64,000 nt of DNA from Bradyrhizobium sp. in8p8 (GTDB lineage Bacteria > Pseudomonadota > Alphaproteobacteria > Rhizobiales > Xanthobacteraceae). The notes below the pieces were generated by a model. It had not been told where the DNA came from. It worked only from the letters and a program-made list of their open reading frames with translations, and made no database searches. The position numbers were made by a program, and so were the translations under genes. Position 1 is the first letter of the stretch. Every line of letters begins with the position of its first letter. The DNA lies in assembly GCF_000426845.1 (NCBI RefSeq), contig NZ_AUGD01000003.1, forward strand, positions 248,001 to 312,000. Reading direction: 5' to 3'. Below, piece by piece: positions 46,588 through 59,105 of the stretch.

Positions 46588-47328
46588 TCACCGCACCTGC
46601 CGCGCCGGCTCGATCAGCTCGGGCCGCGGGCCTGACAGGCGCTTGTGCATGTGGACCATCAAGGCCATCCCGAAGATCGGCGTCGCCAGATTGACGATCG
46701 GGATCGAGACGAAGGCGGCGATGAACAGGCCGGCCGTGAAGATCGTCGCGGCGTTGTCGCGCCGCATCGCCTTGGCCTCCTCCGGCGGACGGAAGCGCAT
46801 GGCCGCCAGTTCGAAATATTCGCGGCCGAGCAGCCAGGCGGCGGCGAGGAAGAAGATCAGAAAACCCGCGCCCGCGAACAGCACCAGAGGCAGCGCTACG
46901 AGATAGATCAGGATCGTCAAAAAGGCGGTTTTGATGCCTTCGAGGATCGCCTGGCTGAACGGCAGGGCCACGCCCGGCCGCTCAGCGGGGTAATGCTCAC
47001 GCTCGACGATGTCGGCGACATCGTCGACGAACAGGCTCGCTACCAGCGAGGTGATCGCGGGCATCAGGAAGACGCCGCCGAACACGACGCCGAAGCCCGC
47101 CGCGATCGAGACGATCCACGAGAGGATTTCGATCGAAGAATGCCAGCCCGCCCCAAGCAGGCCCTCCAGCCAGACCGCGCCATGGGTCGCAAACCAGCTG
47201 AGGAGCCGTTGCAAGCCAATCGCCAGCACGGTGATCAACACCAGCGCCAGCCCGATCGATCGCCACAGGATCGAGCGCATCGGCGGAGAGATCATTTGCG
47301 ACAGCGCCTTGACGGCGGCATCCAGCAT
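46588..47328 (-). CDS. EI24 / CysZ-like membrane protein
   Basis: A 246-residue protein with about five membrane segments and the EI24 domain layout. The motif VFLMPAITSLVASLFVDDVADIVEREHYP is typical. The family contains the sulfate transporter CysZ and eukaryotic EI24; the substrate here is unproven. Met at 47328 is preferred; the frame upstream is Pro/Arg-rich and repeat-like. It converges with nth. Confidence 0.88.
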   Translation of the reverse strand: MLDAAVKALSQMISPPMRSILWRSIGLALVLITVLAIGLQRLLSWFATHGAVWLEGLLGAGWHSSIEILSWIVSIAAGFGVVFGGVFLMPAITSLVASLFVDDVADIVEREHYPAERPGVALPFSQAILEGIKTAFLTILIYLVALPLVLFAGAGFLIFFLAAAWLLGREYFELAAMRFRPPEEAKAMRRDNAATIFTAGLFIAAFVSIPIVNLATPIFGMALMVHMHKRLSGPRPELIEPARQVR

Positions 47329-47429
47329 GGGGGCACCCTCTGAGGTCAACACTTCGCGAGAGGTAGACACCCGATGTCGTCTCGGCAAGGGAGGAGTGGG
47401 CCGCGGCAAAGGTGGCGCCATCTCCTGCT

Positions 47430-47456
47430 GACCCTCACCCTCCAGGGGAGGGTCAA
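47430..47456. terminator. Stem-loop between nikR and the EI24 gene
   Basis: GACCCTC...GAGGGTC with a CCTCCAGGGGAGG interior folds tightly just after the nikR stop on the minus strand. It is related to the CTCTCCC repeats. Confidence 0.4.
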
Positions 47457-47462
47457 TCCAGC

Positions 47463-47915
47463 CTACTCATGCCGATGGCCGTGCCCGTGTTTCCGCCCCT
47501 TCGTCGGCTTCCCTTCCCCGGTTGGAATCATCACCACCCGGCCGTAGCGCACGCCGCGCTCGGCGATGATATGGTCGGCGAAATGCCTGACCTCGTCCGC
47601 CGACCCCTTCAGCGCCGTCATCTCCATGCAATTGTTGTCGTCGAGATGGACATGCAGCGTCGCCAGCGCGAGGTCGTGATGGCCATGGAATTCCTGCACC
47701 AGGCGTTTTGAGAGATCGCGGGCGGCATGGTCGTAGACATAGACGAGGCCGGCGACGCAGGGGCCGGTCTGTGCCGTGTCTTCGCTGGATTGCTGAAGCC
47801 CGGCGCGGGCGAGATCGCGGATGATCTCGGAGCGATTCTGATAGCCGCGCGCCTCCGCCGCGGCGTCGATCTCCGCCAACAGATCGTCCTCGATGGTGAT
47901 CGTAATTCGCTGCAT
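47463..47915 (-). CDS. nikR: Nickel-responsive regulator NikR
   Basis: NikR is a ribbon-helix-helix repressor of nickel uptake. The 150-residue protein has the RHH domain (1-45, RITITIEDDLLAEIDAAAEARGYQNRSEIIRDL). It also has the ACT-type metal domain with ligands His77, His88, His90 and Cys96, equivalent to His76, His87, His89 and Cys95 of the E. coli protein. The C-terminal tail is His-rich (GRKHGHGHRHE). No nickel transporter gene lies nearby; the neighbor is a copper ATPase. Confidence 0.94.
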   Translation of the reverse strand: MQRITITIEDDLLAEIDAAAEARGYQNRSEIIRDLARAGLQQSSEDTAQTGPCVAGLVYVYDHAARDLSKRLVQEFHGHHDLALATLHVHLDDNNCMEMTALKGSADEVRHFADHIIAERGVRYGRVVMIPTGEGKPTKGRKHGHGHRHE

Positions 47916-47950
47916 CAGATGCTCCTCATACGTCTCGCCGGTCCGGTGAA

Positions 47951-48038
47951 CCGTAGCCCGGATGGAGCGGAGCGCAATCCGGGACGGGCCGATGTGTGGG
48001 CATGCACCCGGATGCGCTTCGCTCCGTCCGGGCTACGG
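47951..48038. repeat. Interspersed palindromic repeat (GTAGCCCGGATG family)
   Basis: CCGTAGCCCGGATGGAGCGG at the left and CCGTCCGGGCTACGG at the right form a long hairpin, with inner GCGCAATCCGGG and CCCGGATGCGC. It lies between the copA stop and nikR. The motif is widespread in Bradyrhizobium genomes, as I recall. Confidence 0.7.
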
Positions 48039-48043
48039 TGTCC

Positions 48044-50503
<2,460 letters not shown>

Positions 50504-50539
50504 CGCGCTGCTCCGATCTCAGTTTCGGTCTTGCAACCC

Positions 50540-50556
50540 ATACCCGGTAGGGGTAT
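50540..50556. promoter_or_regulatory. CsoR-type operator between copA and csoR
   Basis: ATACCC, GGTAG, GGGTAT is an inverted repeat of the G-tract form bound by copper-sensing CsoR proteins. It lies 10 bp before the regulator start and 37 bp before the copA start, and could cover both promoters. Confidence 0.7.
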
Positions 50557-50565
50557 ATAAACCGC

Positions 50566-50841
50566 ATGCGCAAGGACATCAAGGCATCTGTCGGAAAACG
50601 TCTCGGCCGGATCGAGGGCCAGGTTCGTGGCCTGTCGAAAATGGTAGAGGAAGACCGCTATTGCATCGACATCGTCACGCAGATCTCGGCGGTGCGCGCC
50701 GCGCTGCGTCGGGTCGAGGAGGAAATCCTGAAGGATCACGTCGCCCATTGCGTCGAGCACGCCATCGCGAGCGGCGACAAGGCCGACCAGCGCGAGAAGA
50801 TCGCGGAGTTGATGGCGGTGATCGGACGGGCGGAGCGGTAG
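50566..50841 (+). CDS. csoR: CsoR-type copper-sensing repressor
   Basis: A 91-residue all-helical CsoR/RcnR family protein. The Cu+ ligand pattern is Cys33, His58 and Cys62 (RYCIDIVTQ and DHVAHCVEH), as in CsoR, and there is no N-terminal His that would point to a nickel RcnR. Copper binding would release it from the operator and turn on copA. The gene is adjacent to and divergent from copA. Formaldehyde-sensing FrmR relatives lack this His/Cys arrangement. Confidence 0.88.
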   Translation: MRKDIKASVGKRLGRIEGQVRGLSKMVEEDRYCIDIVTQISAVRAALRRVEEEILKDHVAHCVEHAIASGDKADQREKIAELMAVIGRAER

Positions 50842-50858
50842 CGCACGATCTCTCCACC

Positions 50859-51006
50859 GTCATTGCGAGGAGCTCTTGCGACGAAGCAAGCCGGACTGCC
50901 ACCGTGGTGACAGCCTGGATTGCTTCTCTGCGCTCGCAATGACGAGTGTTGTGGATGGCTCGCGCCCCACTCACGCCTGTCGCCCCTGCGTTCGCAGGGA
51001 CGACAG
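50859..51006. repeat. Composite interspersed repeat after csoR
   Basis: Two units lie together. The first, 50859-50943, starts GTCATTGCGAGGAGC and ends GCTCGCAATGAC. The second, 50977-51006, is a hairpin CTGTCGCCCCTGCG, TT, CGCAGGGACGACAG. They lie between convergent genes and may end both transcripts. Confidence 0.7.
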
Positions 51007-51011
51007 CAGTG

Positions 51012-51989
51012 TTATGCCGCGACCTCGCATACGTCTCCGCGGCGCCGTGCGCGGTAGGTCGCGTGTTCGCTCAGTTGCACGAAATGCGCGGAAAACGTGG
51101 TGCCCGTCTCCGCAAGCCGCGCGCTCACTTCTTCAGCGGGAATTTGAGCCGACGCCTCTTCGTCACTCGCTTCAGGAACGAGCGGCGGCGCCACGAACGT
51201 TTCTGGAAACACACTGAACGAGCCCGCTACCTCCTCGAGCGGCTTCTGCTTGTCGGCCCAGTGCAGGGCGGTGTAGTCGAACCCGTGCACGATGGTGGGT
51301 TTGACGACTTCGAAATAGGGCGAGATGTCGAAGTCGCGGGGCATGTACAGCGACGAATCGCGGATGTGCAGGATCTCGCGGCGGGCGGAGCGGCTGCCGG
51401 CCTTGGTGATCTTCGGCAGGATCGGATAGCGCACGGCGTCGAAGGCCTGCGCGATCAGCGCCGAGCAGATGATTTTGGTCGGGTCGCCCGAGCCAATGGC
51501 GATCATGCGCCGCCGCCAGCGTTGCGGTACCGGCAGCGGGAACAGGTAGCGCATCAGGTCGACGATGTTCTTGGTGTCGTAGCCGAAGCCGATGCGGTTG
51601 ATCGCATAGCGGCAGACCGTGGTGCGGTCTTCATAGGACAGGCCGACCGGGCGGCAGACGCGGGTGTGGTAGGGGAAGTATTTCGACAGCGGCGCGGAGG
51701 TGACGCCTTCGCCGATATTGGCCTCGATCAGCACATGCGGCTCGCCGTCCGGCTCCTCCGCGCCCGCGACAGGGCCGACATAGAGCGCGGCATGCGACCA
51801 GGTCGACTGCGTCAGATACTTGATGATGCCGGAGATGCGGTTGTTGCCCTCGACCAGCAGAACGTCGCCGGGCTCGATGACGCCGCGCAGATGCTCGGGG
51901 TCGCTCGGCGTGAACGGCTCATAGCCCGGCACCTCCTTCGAGAGGTACGTGGCAATCAGCTTGCCGACCGAATCCAGGACCGTCCCCAT
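51012..51989 (-). CDS. YiiX/NlpC-P60-like cysteine hydrolase
   Basis: A 325-residue protein with a permuted NlpC/P60 papain-like fold. PGDVLLVEGNNRISGIIKYLTQSTWSHAALY places the catalytic His66 early, and the catalytic Cys175 lies in TKIICSALIAQAF. This order (His before Cys) marks the YiiX/YebB group. There is no signal peptide. The last 60 residues are acidic and look disordered. The substrate is unknown; relatives cut amide or ester bonds in cell wall or lipids. Confidence 0.82.
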   Translation of the reverse strand: MGTVLDSVGKLIATYLSKEVPGYEPFTPSDPEHLRGVIEPGDVLLVEGNNRISGIIKYLTQSTWSHAALYVGPVAGAEEPDGEPHVLIEANIGEGVTSAPLSKYFPYHTRVCRPVGLSYEDRTTVCRYAINRIGFGYDTKNIVDLMRYLFPLPVPQRWRRRMIAIGSGDPTKIICSALIAQAFDAVRYPILPKITKAGSRSARREILHIRDSSLYMPRDFDISPYFEVVKPTIVHGFDYTALHWADKQKPLEEVAGSFSVFPETFVAPPLVPEASDEEASAQIPAEEVSARLAETGTTFSAHFVQLSEHATYRARRRGDVCEVAA

Positions 51990-52181
51990 GTCAAACTCCC
52001 CCCACGGCCTTTTCCGGCCGTCTTTTTCCCATCTCTATCATGGTCGAAACGTGTTGCAATTCGGTTCATCACTCCGTGAGGTCAAGCACGATTGATTCAC
52101 CATGATGGTTGCCGTGCAACATCAGATGCGGCAAGGTTCGCTGGCTGTTCCCGTTCGCCGCAAGTCTCCGGAAACCATGAC

Positions 52182-53570
52182 ATGACAATCACGCGCCGCG
52201 GTTTCCTTGTCGCGTCAGCGGGTTTTGCCGCGCTGCCGGTCCTGCGCGCCACCGCAGCGCCCCTGCCGCGGGAGGCCGACATTGTCGTGATCGGGGCGGG
52301 GGCTGCGGGAATTGCCGCAGCGCGGCGTATCATGGCGACGGGCCGCAAGGTCGTGGTGTTGGAAGCGGCATCCCAAGTCGGCGGCCGCTGCGTCACCGAC
52401 AGCACGACGTTCGACACGCCGTTCGAGCGCGGTGCGCGCTGGATGTACAACCCCGATACCAATCCGATGATCCGGCTGGCTCGCAGCGTTGGGCTCGACG
52501 TGCTGCCGGCGCCATCGGGCCAGAAGATGCGTATCGGCCGCCGCAACGCGCGCGCGGGCGAGACCGAGCAGTTCCTGGCGGCGCTGGTGCGCGCCAACCG
52601 CGCCATCGATGAGGCCGCGCGCGCCAAGCTCGATACGTCCTGCGCATCGGTGCTGCCGAAGGATCTCGGCGACTGGGCCGGCGCGGCCGAGTTCATGCTG
52701 GGCGCGAGCTTCGCCGGCAAGGACCTCAAGGAACTGTCCGCGATCGACAAGGGCCGCGCGCAGGACCGCAACGCCGCGATCGCCTGCCGCCAGGGTCTCG
52801 GCACGCTGATCACGAAGCTTGGCGAGCAGGTGCCGGTGGCGCTGGCAACGCCGGCGAGCCGCATCGCGTGGAGCAGCCGCGACGTCAGCGTGGAGACACA
52901 AGCCGGCAAGATCGGCGCGCGCGCCGCCATCGTCACAGTCTCCACCAACGTGCTGACATCGGGTGCGATCAGGTTCGCGCCCGACATCCCGAAGCGCACG
53001 CTGGACGCTGCATCCAAGCTGGGCCTCGGCAGCTACGATCGCATCGTGCTGCAATTGCCGGGCAATCCGCTCGGCCTCTCGCGCGACGATATCCTCGTCG
53101 AGCAAAGCAATTCGACGCGCACGGCGCTGCTGTTTGCGAATATCGGCGGCTCGTCGCTGTGCTCGATCGATGTCGGCGGCTCGTTCGGCCGCGATCTCTC
53201 CCAGCAGGGCGAGAGCGCGATGGTTGCCTTCTCGAAGGAGTGGATCACGAAGCTGTTCGGCAGCGAGGCCGCGGCCGCGGTGCAGAAGACCAGCGCCACG
53301 CGCTGGAATGCCTCGCCCTATGTCATGGGTGCGATGTCGGCAGCATCGCCCGGCGGCCAGCTCTCGCGAAAGATCCTGAGCGAGCCTGTTGGCAACGTGT
53401 TTCTCGCCGGCGAAGCCACCCACGAGACCTTGTGGGGCACGGTGGATGGCGCCTGGGAAAGCGGCGAGCGCGCCGCTGAGGCGGCCTTGCGGAAGATCGG
53501 CGCGCTGAAGAGCGAGCCCGCCGATGTGCCGACCCAGTCGACGAAGAAGCGCAGAGCGCCTCGACGGTGA
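52182..53570 (+). CDS. FAD-dependent amine oxidase-like protein with Tat signal
   Basis: A 462-residue flavoprotein. The N-terminus has a Tat signal (TRRGFLVASAGFAALPVL). The FAD motif VVIGAGAAGIAAARRI is followed by EAASQVGGRC, and the C-terminal FAD motif is VFLAGEATHETLWGTVDGAWESG. It should be periplasmic. Related enzymes oxidise amines, but the substrate is open. The ATG at 52182 gives the Tat motif in the normal place; the longer frame does not. A basic tail (TKKRRAPRR) ends it. Confidence 0.9.
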   Translation: MTITRRGFLVASAGFAALPVLRATAAPLPREADIVVIGAGAAGIAAARRIMATGRKVVVLEAASQVGGRCVTDSTTFDTPFERGARWMYNPDTNPMIRLARSVGLDVLPAPSGQKMRIGRRNARAGETEQFLAALVRANRAIDEAARAKLDTSCASVLPKDLGDWAGAAEFMLGASFAGKDLKELSAIDKGRAQDRNAAIACRQGLGTLITKLGEQVPVALATPASRIAWSSRDVSVETQAGKIGARAAIVTVSTNVLTSGAIRFAPDIPKRTLDAASKLGLGSYDRIVLQLPGNPLGLSRDDILVEQSNSTRTALLFANIGGSSLCSIDVGGSFGRDLSQQGESAMVAFSKEWITKLFGSEAAAAVQKTSATRWNASPYVMGAMSAASPGGQLSRKILSEPVGNVFLAGEATHETLWGTVDGAWESGERAAEAALRKIGALKSEPADVPTQSTKKRRAPRR

Positions 53571-53579
53571 GGCGGTGGT

Positions 53580-54350
53580 TTACCGCAAGATCCCGTCCAG
53601 CACCGGCAGCCCGGCAATCACAGCCATGGCGATCAGGGCGTAGCAAATGCCGCGAAACACTTTCTCGCTGGCGCGGCCGAACAGCGAGGCGCCGAAGGCG
53701 ACGCCAAGCGCATAGACCGGGCCGACGATCAGGGAGAGCACCAGAGACTCACGGCTGATCAGACCGGTGGCCGCATAGCTGACCATGGAAAAGAAATCCG
53801 ACGCGCCGAAGAACAGCACGATGTTGGCGCGCGCGACGATCGGTGGGATGGGGCGGCCGAGCCAATAGCCGACGATCGGCGGGCCGCCGGTCTGTGCGAG
53901 CCCGCTGCAGAAGCCGGAGAGGCCGCCGATGCCGACCGAGAGCCAGGCGTGGTCCTTGCCGCGATAGCGCCAGCCCGACAGCAGTAGGAGCAAGAGCGCT
54001 GCGACGAAACAGGAGATGATCCAGCGCGTGGTGACGGGCTCGAGCACGCTGAGGAAATAGGTGCCGACGGGTACGCCGATCAGCGCGCCGAGCACGATCA
54101 CCGCCGTGGCCTTGCGGTCCGCCTTGCGCCAGGCGTCGGGCAGCAGCGGCGCCGCCGCGACAAAATCGATCACGAGCAGCAGGGCGGCAACGAGCCGCGG
54201 GGCGGCGATGCTGCTCGCCAGCGGCATGAAGATCAGCGCCGAGCCGAAGCCGGAGAAGCCGCGCGCGGTGCCCGAAACGAAGGCGACGGCGCAAAGCGCC
54301 ATCGCGATGGCGAAGCTGACATCCTTCGGGAGAAAGTCGGCGAGACTCAT
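53580..54350 (-). CDS. TauE/SafE family sulfite exporter-like permease
   Basis: A 256-residue protein with about eight membrane segments in two similar halves. The family motifs are GFSGFGSALIFMPLAS near residue 33 and GLSGFCSGLAQTGGPPIVGYW in the second half. Members export sulfite or sulfoacetate or move other small anions. It converges with the amine-oxidase gene, with 9 bp between the stops. Confidence 0.9.
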   Translation of the reverse strand: MSLADFLPKDVSFAIAMALCAVAFVSGTARGFSGFGSALIFMPLASSIAAPRLVAALLLVIDFVAAAPLLPDAWRKADRKATAVIVLGALIGVPVGTYFLSVLEPVTTRWIISCFVAALLLLLLSGWRYRGKDHAWLSVGIGGLSGFCSGLAQTGGPPIVGYWLGRPIPPIVARANIVLFFGASDFFSMVSYAATGLISRESLVLSLIVGPVYALGVAFGASLFGRASEKVFRGICYALIAMAVIAGLPVLDGILR

Positions 54351-54364
54351 GCTCTGTCATTCTG

Positions 54365-54413
54365 GAGCATGATGCTGTCCGAAGACCGCTTCACGCTTTC
54401 CGATGTCATGCTC
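54365..54413. repeat. Interspersed palindromic repeat (GAGCATGA family)
   Basis: GAGCATGA at the left and TCATGCTC at the right, with CTGTCCG and CTTTCCG inside, as at 43544. It overlaps the last codon and stop of pheT. Confidence 0.65.
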
Positions 54414-56814
54414 TCAGAGTGCCGCCCGTCTTCTTCGTGACCTCGGCCACGATCTTGGCGCCGACGGCCTCGATCTCCTGGTCGGTGAGGGTTTTCTCAC
54501 GCGGCTGCAGCGTGACCGCGATCGCAATCGACTTCTTGCCATCATCGATGCCCTTGCCCTCGTAGACGTCGAAGACATTCACGCCGGTGATCAGCTTCTT
54601 GTCGATGCCCTGCGCCGCGCGCACGATGTCGCCTGCCTTCACGCTGCGGTCGACGATGAAGGCAAAGTCGCGTGATACAGGCTGGAATGCCGACAGCTCG
54701 ATCAAGGGCTTGGCGCGGGTCGGCTTCTTCTTCGCCTCTGGAATGCGGTCGAGGATCACCTCGAACACCATCAGCGGCCCGTCGGCACCCAGCGTCTCCA
54801 GCGCGCGCGGATGCATCTCGCCGAAATAGCCCAGCACGTTCTGCGGTCCGATCTGGATCGTGCCGGAGCGGCCCGGGTGCAGCCAGCCAGGACCGCCGGC
54901 CACGATCTGAAGCGCCTGCATCGGCGCACCGCTGGCGGCCAGCACCGCCAGCGCGTCGGCCTTGGCATCGAACACGTCAGCCTGCGCCGAACCCGACCAA
55001 TGCCGTCCCAGACCTTCGGACGACGCAAGGCCGCGGCGGACGCCGCTCGCCGCCATGAACTGGTCCTGCGGGCGATCGCCCTTGAACAGCTGGCCGACCT
55101 CGAACAGGGCGACATCGCCAAAACCGCGATCGGCATTGGCCTGTGCCGCCGCGATCAGGCCGGCGAGCAGGGTCGGACGCATGTCGGAGAGATCCGAGGC
55201 GATCGGGTTGGCCACTTCGAGCGCGCGCTGGCCGCCGCCGAACAGCTCGGCGGCGGGCTTGGCGATGAACGACCACGTCACCGCCTCGACCATGCCGCGG
55301 CTTGCGAGCGCGCGCCGCGCGCGGCGGGTGCGAAGCTGGAGCGGGGTCAGCACCGGCTTGCGTGCGTCATCGCCGCGCTCGAACGGCGTCATCGGCACCT
55401 TGTCGACGCCGAAGATGCGGACGATCTCCTCGACGATGTCGGCCTTGCCGTGCACGTCGGAACGCCAGGACGGAACCGCGACCTTCACCACCGGGCCGGG
55501 GCCCGCCATCATGAAACCGAGATGGGTCAGGATGCGCTTCATCTCGGCCTGCGGCACCTCGATGCCCGACAGGCGCTTGACCTCGGTGATCGGGAATTCG
55601 ATCAGGCGATCGTCGCCAAAGGCCTTGCCGACCACAACGGTCTCGGACGGCGCGCCGCCGCACATCTCCATCACCAGCTTGGTCGCGAGCTCGATCCCCG
55701 GCACCATGAAGGCCGGATCGACGCCCCGCTCGAAACGGTAGCGCGCGTCGGAATTGATGCCGAGCTTGCGGCCGGTCTGCGCGATGTTGATCTCGTTCCA
55801 CAGCGCCGATTCGATCAGCACGTCGGTGGTGTCTTCGTCGCAGCCCGAGGCCTCGCCGCCCATGATGCCGGCGAGCGACTCGACGCCATGCTCGTCGGCA
55901 ATCACGCAGATCGAGGGATCGAGATTGTAGGTGCGGCCGTCAAGCGCGAGCAGGCTCTCGCCCTCGCGGGCCCGGCGCACGACGAGATTGCCCTTCACCT
56001 TCTTGGCGTCGAACACATGCAGCGGCCGCGCGCGGTCGAAGGTCATGAAGTTGGTGATGTCGACCAGCGCGTTGATCGGGCGCAGCCCGATCGCGGTCAG
56101 CCGCTTCTGCAGCCATTCCGGCGACGGTCCGTTCTTGACGCCGCGCACGAGGCGCAGCGCGAAGCCGGGACACAAGGTGGCATCCTCGACCGTCACCTTC
56201 ACCGGGCAGGGGAATTCGCCCTTGATCGGCTTGATCGTGGGGTCCTTGAACTTGCCCATGTCGGCGGCGGCGAGGTCGCGCGCGATGCCGTGCACGCCGG
56301 TGCAGTCCTGCCGGTTCGGCGTCAGGTTGATCTCGACCACGGGATCGCCGAGCGCCGCCCATTCGGCATAGCCGGCCCCGATCGGTGCATCCGCCGGCAA
56401 TTCCATGATGCCGTCATGGTCATTGGAGACCTGCAATTCGGCCGCCGAGCACAGCATGCCGCGGCTCTCGACGCCGCGGATGGTGCCGACACCGAGCGTG
56501 ATATCCTTGCCGGGAATGTAGGTGCCGGGCGGCGAGAACACGCTGACGAGGCCTGCGCGCGCATTCGGCGCACCGCACACCACCTGCACCGGCGCGCCGC
56601 CGTCGCCGGTGTCGACCATGCAGACCCGCAGGCGATCCGCATTCGGATGCTGTTCGGCCGAGATCACTCTCGCAATGGTGAAAGGCTTCAGCGCCTTCGC
56701 CTTGTCCTCGATGTTCTCCACCTCGAGACCGATCATGGTGAGCTTGTCGGCGAGCTTTTCCAGGGGCTCGTCGGTGTCGAGATGGTCTTTCAGCCAGGAG
56801 AGGGTGAATTTCAT
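54406..56814 (-). CDS. pheT: Phenylalanine--tRNA ligase beta subunit
   Basis: PheT pairs with PheS to charge tRNA-Phe. The 802-residue protein has the EMAP-type tRNA-binding domain (about 39-150), B3/B4 editing domain, B5 domain, the catalytic-like core and the anticodon-binding FDX-ACB domain at the end ([24 protein letters not shown]). The start ATG overlaps the stop of the DUF559 gene by 4 bp. The stop lies inside a GAGCATGA repeat. Confidence 0.98.
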   Translation of the reverse strand: MKFTLSWLKDHLDTDEPLEKLADKLTMIGLEVENIEDKAKALKPFTIARVISAEQHPNADRLRVCMVDTGDGGAPVQVVCGAPNARAGLVSVFSPPGTYIPGKDITLGVGTIRGVESRGMLCSAAELQVSNDHDGIMELPADAPIGAGYAEWAALGDPVVEINLTPNRQDCTGVHGIARDLAAADMGKFKDPTIKPIKGEFPCPVKVTVEDATLCPGFALRLVRGVKNGPSPEWLQKRLTAIGLRPINALVDITNFMTFDRARPLHVFDAKKVKGNLVVRRAREGESLLALDGRTYNLDPSICVIADEHGVESLAGIMGGEASGCDEDTTDVLIESALWNEINIAQTGRKLGINSDARYRFERGVDPAFMVPGIELATKLVMEMCGGAPSETVVVGKAFGDDRLIEFPITEVKRLSGIEVPQAEMKRILTHLGFMMAGPGPVVKVAVPSWRSDVHGKADIVEEIVRIFGVDKVPMTPFERGDDARKPVLTPLQLRTRRARRALASRGMVEAVTWSFIAKPAAELFGGGQRALEVANPIASDLSDMRPTLLAGLIAAAQANADRGFGDVALFEVGQLFKGDRPQDQFMAASGVRRGLASSEGLGRHWSGSAQADVFDAKADALAVLAASGAPMQALQIVAGGPGWLHPGRSGTIQIGPQNVLGYFGEMHPRALETLGADGPLMVFEVILDRIPEAKKKPTRAKPLIELSAFQPVSRDFAFIVDRSVKAGDIVRAAQGIDKKLITGVNVFDVYEGKGIDDGKKSIAIAVTLQPREKTLTDQEIEAVGAKIVAEVTKKTGGTLRA

Positions 56815-57281
56815 GGCTGTGCGCCTCGGCTCTTGTCTGTGTCTAAGAATTGATCTTGGTCGATGTCAGTGTACTCTCCCCCCTTGTGGGGGAGGGTAAG
56901 GGAGGGGGGTGAGCCGCGGGCGCCGGCGGAAGCTGCCTGGCGGATTGCCTCAACAACTCCCTCGAGGTTCGTCATCACCTGATCGTTGGTGAAGCGCAGA
57001 ACCTGAAAACCCTCGGCGGCGAAGAAGGCGTCGCGACGCTCATCCTTCTTCTGACGCTCCTCGAAATCGTGGGATTCTCCGTCGAGCTCAATGATGAGCT
57101 TAGAGGAGAAGCACACAAAGTCAGCGATGTAGTTTCCGATCGGCGTTTGCCGCCGGATGCCGACACCATCCATGCGATTGGCTTTCAGGTAGCGCCACAG
57201 CAGTGTTTCATCGTGCGTCATCGCTCGGCGAAGCTGCTTCGCCTTGCTGCGTTGACGCTCGCTCACAACTGCGTGCGGCAT
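56811..57281 (-). CDS. DUF559 (Vsr-like) endonuclease-domain protein inside the pheST operon
   Basis: A 156-residue protein. The DUF559 core, a very-short-patch-repair-like nuclease fold, is visible: [33 protein letters not shown] (Asp54), [10 protein letters not shown] (Glu65, Asp67), and [19 protein letters not shown]. The last 35 residues ([16 protein letters not shown]) are coded by an interspersed repeat. The gene is bracketed by inverted copies of that repeat (56876-56910 and 57290-57324) and sits between pheS and pheT, overlapping pheT by 4 bp. No functional link to tRNA charging is known. Confidence 0.88.
   Translation of the reverse strand: MPHAVVSERQRSKAKQLRRAMTHDETLLWRYLKANRMDGVGIRRQTPIGNYIADFVCFSSKLIIELDGESHDFEERQKKDERRDAFFAAEGFQVLRFTNDQVMTNLEGVVEAIRQAASAGARGSPPSLTLPHKGGEYTDIDQDQFLDTDKSRGAQP
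56876..56910. repeat. Inverted repeat flanking the DUF559 gene, copy 1
   Basis: This 35-bp sequence (starting CTCCCCCCTTGTGGGGGAG) matches the reverse complement of 57290-57324 at 34 of 35 positions. It forms the C-terminal codons of the DUF559 gene. Confidence 0.85.
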
Positions 57282-57289
57282 CCGCGGCT

Positions 57290-57324
57290 ACCCCCCTCCC
57301 TGACCCTCCCCCACAAGGGGGGAG
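57290..57324. repeat. Inverted repeat flanking the DUF559 gene, copy 2
   Basis: This is the inverted mate of 56876-56910, 9 bp upstream of the DUF559 start. Between pheS and the DUF559 gene it could fold into a hairpin with its own CCCCC/GGGGG core. Confidence 0.85.
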
Positions 57325-57367
57325 GGAACGGAGAGAGTCTGCGCAATCTCACATTGGATCACCGCCC

Positions 57368-58450
57368 TCACGAGCTCAGCCCTCCGGCAAGCGTCGGCAC
57401 TTCGAGCGGCCTGAAGCCATAGTGGCCCAGCCAGCGGACGTCGCTGTCGAACAGCTGGCGCAGGTCGGCGATGCCGTATTTCAGCATGGCGATGCGGTCG
57501 ATGCCCATGCCCCAGGCAAAGCCCTGGTACTCGTCCGGATCGATGCCGCAGGCGCGCAGCACGTTCGGATGCACCATGCCGCAGCCGAGAATCTCGAGCC
57601 AGTCCTCGCCCTCGCCGAAGCGGATCTCGCCCTTGTCGCGGCGGCACTGGATGTCGACTTCCAGCGACGGCTCGGTGAACGGGAAGAACGACGGCCGGAA
57701 GCGCATGTTGATGTGGTCGACCTCGAAGAACGCCTTGCAGAACTCGTGCAGGATCCATTTGAGGTGGCCGAGATGCGAGCTCTTGTCGATGACGAGGCCT
57801 TCGACCTGGTGGAATTGCGGCGTGTGGGTCGCGTCCGAATCGATGCGGTAGGTGCGGCCCGGGCAGATCACGCGGATCGGCGGCTTCTGGCTGAGCATGG
57901 TGCGCACCTGCACCGGCGAGGTGTGGGTTCGCAGCAGCATGCGCGAGCCGTCCTCCTTCGGATGGAAGAAGAACGTGTCGTGCATCTCGCGCGCCGGATG
58001 GCCTTCCGGGAAATTCAGCTTGGTGAAGTTGTAGTCGTCGGTCTCGATATCCGGGCCTTCGGCGACAGAGAATCCCATGTCCGCGAAGATCGTGGTCAGC
58101 TCGTCCCAGACCTGGCTCAGAGGATGGATACGGCCGGCCTCGGCCGGCGCATCACGCAGGGGCAGGGTGACGTCGACAGTCTCGGCGGCGAGCCGCGCGT
58201 CGAGCGCGGCCGACTTCAGCACGTCGCGGCGCGCGGCGAGCGCCGTGGTGACCTCGTCCTTGGCCTGGTTGATCGCGGCGCCCTGCGTCTTGCGCTCGTC
58301 CGGCGACATCTTGCCGAGCGTGGCGAGCAGTGCGGAGATCGAACCCTTCTTGCCGAGGGCTGCGACGCGCACGGCTTCCAACGCCGCCTCGTCGGCGGCC
58401 GCGGCGATGTCGGCGATGATCTGGGCTTGAAGTTGGACAAGATCGGTCAT
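57368..58450 (-). CDS. pheS: Phenylalanine--tRNA ligase alpha subunit
   Basis: PheS carries the active site for Phe-AMP and Phe-tRNA formation. The 360-residue protein has an N-terminal coiled-coil arm (1-90) that binds tRNA, then the class II core: [54 protein letters not shown] and the motif 3 segment [16 protein letters not shown]. rplT lies 216 bp upstream on the same strand. Confidence 0.98.
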   Translation of the reverse strand: MTDLVQLQAQIIADIAAAADEAALEAVRVAALGKKGSISALLATLGKMSPDERKTQGAAINQAKDEVTTALAARRDVLKSAALDARLAAETVDVTLPLRDAPAEAGRIHPLSQVWDELTTIFADMGFSVAEGPDIETDDYNFTKLNFPEGHPAREMHDTFFFHPKEDGSRMLLRTHTSPVQVRTMLSQKPPIRVICPGRTYRIDSDATHTPQFHQVEGLVIDKSSHLGHLKWILHEFCKAFFEVDHINMRFRPSFFPFTEPSLEVDIQCRRDKGEIRFGEGEDWLEILGCGMVHPNVLRACGIDPDEYQGFAWGMGIDRIAMLKYGIADLRQLFDSDVRWLGHYGFRPLEVPTLAGGLSS

Positions 58451-58666
58451 GGCAATCCCTTTTGGCCAGGATGCTGAGCCGATGATCCTAGCCCGTCACG
58501 CCCGGCCCAAAAGCGCGAAGCGCGTCTTCGCGTTAGATTCGCCGGGCATCCACGTCGGAGAAGTGTGTTTGCGCAAGAAATGACGGCCGGGGCTTTAAGG
58601 CGCGAGATGCACCTCTGCCCGGGCCATCACAAGCCGAATGCTGCGCAGAGCACAGTGGAGGACGGC

Positions 58667-59026
58667 TTACGCCGCCAACGCGGCCTTGGCCTTCTCGGCG
58701 ATCGCCTGGAACGCGGCGGGCTCGCGAACCGCGAGATCCGACAGCACCTTGCGGTCCACGGTGATCCCGGACTTGGCCATGCCGTCGATAAATCGGCTGT
58801 AGGTCAGGCCGAACGGACGGACTGCCGCGTTGATGCGCTGGATCCAGAGCGCGCGGAACGTCCGCTTCTTGCGCTTGCGGTCACGGAAGGCATATTGCAT
58901 CGCCTTCTCGACGGCCGGCTTGGCGGCGCGGATGGTGTTCTTGCGGCGGCCGTAGAAACCCTTGGCGGCCTTGTAGACTTTCTTGTGCTTGGCGTGGGCG
59001 GTCACACCGCGTTTGACGCGAGACAT
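58667..59026 (-). CDS. rplT: 50S ribosomal protein L20
   Basis: L20 binds 23S rRNA early in large-subunit assembly. The 119-residue protein has the typical basic N-terminal arm ([29 protein letters not shown]). It also has the globular end ([25 protein letters not shown]). rpmI is 79 bp upstream on the same strand. L20 often represses its own operon; I see no defined leader structure here. Confidence 0.98.
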   Translation of the reverse strand: MSRVKRGVTAHAKHKKVYKAAKGFYGRRKNTIRAAKPAVEKAMQYAFRDRKRKKRTFRALWIQRINAAVRPFGLTYSRFIDGMAKSGITVDRKVLSDLAVREPAAFQAIAEKAKAALAA

Positions 59027-59105
59027 GACGAAATCCTTCAGAGATGACTTTGGTTATCGGATTGCCGCGGGATGCGCGGCAGAGTGGCAGTGATCGTGGA
59101 CGCGA

